A stretch of DNA of 6,451 nucleotides from Bifidobacterium breve (GTDB lineage Bacteria; Actinomycetota; Thermoleophilia; Miltoncostaeales; Miltoncostaeaceae): positions 1 through 6,451 of the forward strand of contig CAMCOB010000078.1 in assembly GCA_945876305.1 (NCBI GenBank), written 5' to 3'. The notes under the pieces are model-generated. The model was given only the letters and a program-made list of their open reading frames with translations, was not told where the DNA came from and did not search any database. Below are positions 4,362-6,451 of this stretch, piece by piece; within the stretch, counting starts at the first letter, position 1, and each line of letters opens with the position of its first letter. The translations under genes and the position numbers were made by a program.

Positions 4362-6451
4362 ACGATCCTGTGCGGGGCAGATGAGGTTGAAGTCGCACGT
4401 ACGGCATGCCCAGCCCGGGTTGGCATCGAACTCGCCCGCCGAGATGCCATCGGCCACGTCGCGGATGCGTTCCATGGCCTCCGCGCGTTCCTGCCCATCG
4501 GGGTGCACCGGCGTGTGCCCGCCATCGAGGATGTACTCGAGCACCGCGCCCCGGGGTTCGATGGCCCATGCCGCCTTGGCCCCCTCGATGTAGGTCACCA
4601 GCACCAGATGCCCGGCGTCGGTCTCCCTCAACGGCTTCCGACCGCTCTTGTAATCCACCAACTGGTGACCGCCCGCGGGGTGGCTGTCGATACGGTCGAT
4701 GCGGCCATGGATCACGTGCGGGCCCACCTTCAGCGTGAACGCCCGCTCCACCCCCACCGGCCGCACGCCCGACTTGATGACCCGCTCTACGTACCCGGGG
4801 ATGAACTTGCGCGCGCGCTCCATTGCCTGAATGCCCACGGCGGTGCGCGATGCCCCGCGCCGGTCCATCTCCACCGCGAACCGGGCGATGACCTTGTCGG
4901 GGCCGCCCGGAGTGGAGTCGATGCGGTACTGGGCCTCGAGCGCCGCGTGGAGGGCGTTACCCACCGCGCGGTTCGGGTCCCACTTCGGCGGTACACGGTC
5001 GACGCTGGCATACCTGTAGGCAAGAGGGCAGTTGATGTAGCGAGCGATGTCGGTGGGGCTCAGCGTGACACCCGGGCGCGGGATTCGCGCGGCCACGATG
5101 GGCGCCTCCACCGCCACCGGGCCGACCAGCACGTCTGCGCGAGCCAGTACCAGTGCCCGGGCGGCTACAGCAGCCGCGTCGGTCAGCGCATCGGCCTCTG
5201 CGTTGCCCTCCGCCGTGGCCTCGGCGGCGCGCAGCACGGCGTCTTCCAGCCTCGCACGGGTCTGCCCCACCGCCTCCAGCACCGCACGGTCGGGCGCCTC
5301 GCCCACTTCGATGAATGGTGGATCGCTGAGCGCGGTGCGGGCCTCACGGATGAACTCCGACGGCTTCTGCGGGTAGCCGGCGTCGGATGTGCGAAAGCCG
5401 CTCAGGTACAGGTGCGTGCGTGCGCGGGTCATGGCCACATATGCGAGGCGGCGCTGCTCAGCCAGATGCGCATCGCGACCGCGGGGCAGGGCCTCGGGCA
5501 GCAGGGCATCGGGGATATCGCTGCGGGTGCGCTCGCGGCCGGGGAAGTTGAACTGGGTCATGCCCAGCACGAACACGACGTCGAACTCCAGACCCTTGCT
5601 CTGATGGATGGTCATCACCTGCACGCCGAGGCGATCAGGCAGGCCGCCGCTGGCCCGGTAGCCAACAGCCGCGAGGCCGTCCAGGCGCTTCACCAGATCC
5701 GGGGCCTCGATGCCGGGGTGCAGTTCCACAATCTCCCCCGCCAGGCGCTCCAGCGCGCGCAGATCGGCAAGACGCGCGGATCCCTCTGCCCCACCAAGCG
5801 CGAGGGCCCGGGTACGGATACCAGTGCGATCGAGTACCTCACGCACGAGGTTCAGCGCTGTATCACCAGCGGCGGCCCGGCACAGTTCCTCAAGCAGTTG
5901 GGTGGCATGCCCGTCGTCACCCAGCGCTGCGAGCGGACCGCTGATATGCCGGCCCTCTTTGGTCGCCTCGGCCACCAACTGGGCAGATGGCGCCCATGGC
6001 AGGCCCATCGACGAGTCAGCTGCCACGCGCAGGTGCGCCACGGCATCGGTGGGGTCGGTGACGGCCCGCAGCCACCCGAGCGCAAGACGAACCTCACGCC
6101 GGTCGAACAGGTCGGTGCCGCCGTGCACCTGGTGCGGAATACCCACCTGCTCCAGTTCGGCCACCACCGGGCGCCCCTCGGTGCGGATGGCGCGCATGAG
6201 CACGGCCATCTCCTCGTACGGGGTGCCCTCCTCGGCCAGGCGGAGAATCTCGGCGGCCACCGCGCGCGCCTGCCCGGCAGGGTCGGGCGCCTCCCAGAAT
6301 TCCGGGCCCGGACCCGTCGCCCCCGGCAGCGCCTGCAGTACCTTGGGTTCGCGCAGCACGATGGGTGCCACCACCGCGTGCGCGGCATTGAGGATGCTCT
6401 GGGTGGACCGGTGGTTCAGTTCGAGCCGCACGATGGGGGCCTCGGGGAACC
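4359..6451 (-). CDS. UvrD-like helicase fused to PD-(D/E)XK iron-sulfur nuclease, 5' end outside window
   Basis: This is the C-terminal part of a superfamily 1 helicase-nuclease that probably processes DNA ends for recombinational repair. The frame is open to the window edge; translation from the edge begins FPEAPIVRLELNHRSTQSIL, mid-protein, so Walker A and B lie outside. Counting from the codon at 6431: motif IV LELNHRS (3-9), motif V VMTIHQSKGLEF (272-283), motif VI EQRRLAYVAMTRAR (325-338). An Ala-rich linker (about 385-450) leads to a RecB-type nuclease: SPTDIARYINCPLAYRY (458-474), GNALHAALE (491-499), E562, GRIDRID with D579, and VDYKSGR (592-598) with the catalytic-type D593 and K595. 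C468 plus CRTCDFNLIC (C676, C679, C685) match the 1+3 cysteine pattern of the 4Fe-4S cluster in AddB and Cas4 nucleases. All nuclease and cluster residues seen are intact. AdnA, AdnB or a stand-alone fusion cannot be told apart here. The YhaM-like gene follows after 10 bp. Confidence 0.92.
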   Translation of the reverse strand, partial: FPEAPIVRLELNHRSTQSILNAAHAVVAPIVLREPKVLQALPGATGPGPEFWEAPDPAGQARAVAAEILRLAEEGTPYEEMAVLMRAIRTEGRPVVAELEQVGIPHQVHGGTDLFDRREVRLALGWLRAVTDPTDAVAHLRVAADSSMGLPWAPSAQLVAEATKEGRHISGPLAALGDDGHATQLLEELCRAAAGDTALNLVREVLDRTGIRTRALALGGAEGSARLADLRALERLAGEIVELHPGIEAPDLVKRLDGLAAVGYRASGGLPDRLGVQVMTIHQSKGLEFDVVFVLGMTQFNFPGRERTRSDIPDALLPEALPRGRDAHLAEQRRLAYVAMTRARTHLYLSGFRTSDAGYPQKPSEFIREARTALSDPPFIEVGEAPDRAVLEAVGQTRARLEDAVLRAAEATAEGNAEADALTDAAAVAARALVLARADVLVGPVAVEAPIVAARIPRPGVTLSPTDIARYINCPLAYRYASVDRVPPKWDPNRAVGNALHAALEAQYRIDSTPGGPDKVIARFAVEMDRRGASRTAVGIQAMERARKFIPGYVERVIKSGVRPVGVERAFTLKVGPHVIHGRIDRIDSHPAGGHQLVDYKSGRKPLRETDAGHLVLVTYIEGAKAAWAIEPRGAVLEYILDGGHTPVHPDGQERAEAMERIRDVADGISAGEFDANPGWACRTCDFNLICPAQDR

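Noticed and set aside
3413..4384. 323-codon open frame on the plus strand opposite the YhaM-like gene
   Set aside because: It covers nearly exactly the antisense of a well-supported OB-HD gene, has low-complexity His/Ala/Gln composition and begins inside the hairpin.
4349..4525. N-terminal extension of the YhaM-like gene by 59 codons
   Set aside because: It would overlap the nuclease cysteine region of the upstream gene, its residues look like frame-shifted GC-rich sequence, and a good ribosome binding site and domain start support ATG 4348.
4359..6451. Assignment of the helicase-nuclease as AdnA or AdnB specifically
   Set aside because: The motor motifs I-III lie outside the window and no second subunit is visible, so only the general family is claimed.
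1..6451. A defence island, mobile element, CRISPR array or RNA gene
   Set aside because: No transposase, integrase, repeat-spacer pattern or tRNA/rRNA-like sequence is seen; the Cas4-like nuclease features belong to a UvrD-fused repair protein.

Overview
The window is a gene-dense, visibly GC-rich stretch with six protein genes in two convergent blocks. Gene content and style suggest an actinobacterium: a methylmalonyl-CoA epimerase, a fused UvrD-type helicase/PD-(D/E)XK nuclease with iron-sulfur cysteines, frequent GTG starts and tightly overlapping genes. My impression is of something near Thermoleophilia or another deep-branching, partly uncultured group, but that placement is recall of protein style, not a computed result.

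Plus-strand block (3-3370): methylmalonyl-CoA epimerase (start at the window edge), a class-B-type B12-binding radical SAM protein, an unrecognised 74-residue protein, and the universally conserved ATPase YchF. The spacings (11 bp, a GTGA overlap, then a 1-nt gap or an overlap) indicate one transcript with translational coupling. The first two genes share a cobalamin theme: the epimerase feeds the B12-dependent methylmalonyl-CoA mutase, and the radical SAM protein is predicted to bind cobalamin. YchF looks like a housekeeping passenger. Its start is unusual: the conserved protein begins where no ATG, GTG or TTG is present.

Convergence point (3371-3478): a perfect 27-bp inverted repeat (28 bp counting the last base of the ychF stop codon) with a 7-nt loop. 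It probably ends transcription from both sides, although neither side has a T-tract.

Minus-strand block (6451 down to 3479): the C-terminal two thirds or so of a UvrD-like helicase fused to a Cas4/AddB-style nuclease, cut by the window edge, followed after 10 bp by a YhaM-like OB-fold plus HD-domain protein. The two are probably co-transcribed as a DNA-repair and nucleic-acid-processing pair. The YhaM-like protein lacks some residues usually conserved in its HD domain.

I see no tRNA, rRNA, CRISPR array, insertion sequence or prophage gene. Most of the window is ordinary chromosomal housekeeping. The items most worth a second look are the long perfect hairpin, the B12 radical SAM gene coupled to the epimerase with its small partner, the ychF start, and the degenerate HD domain.
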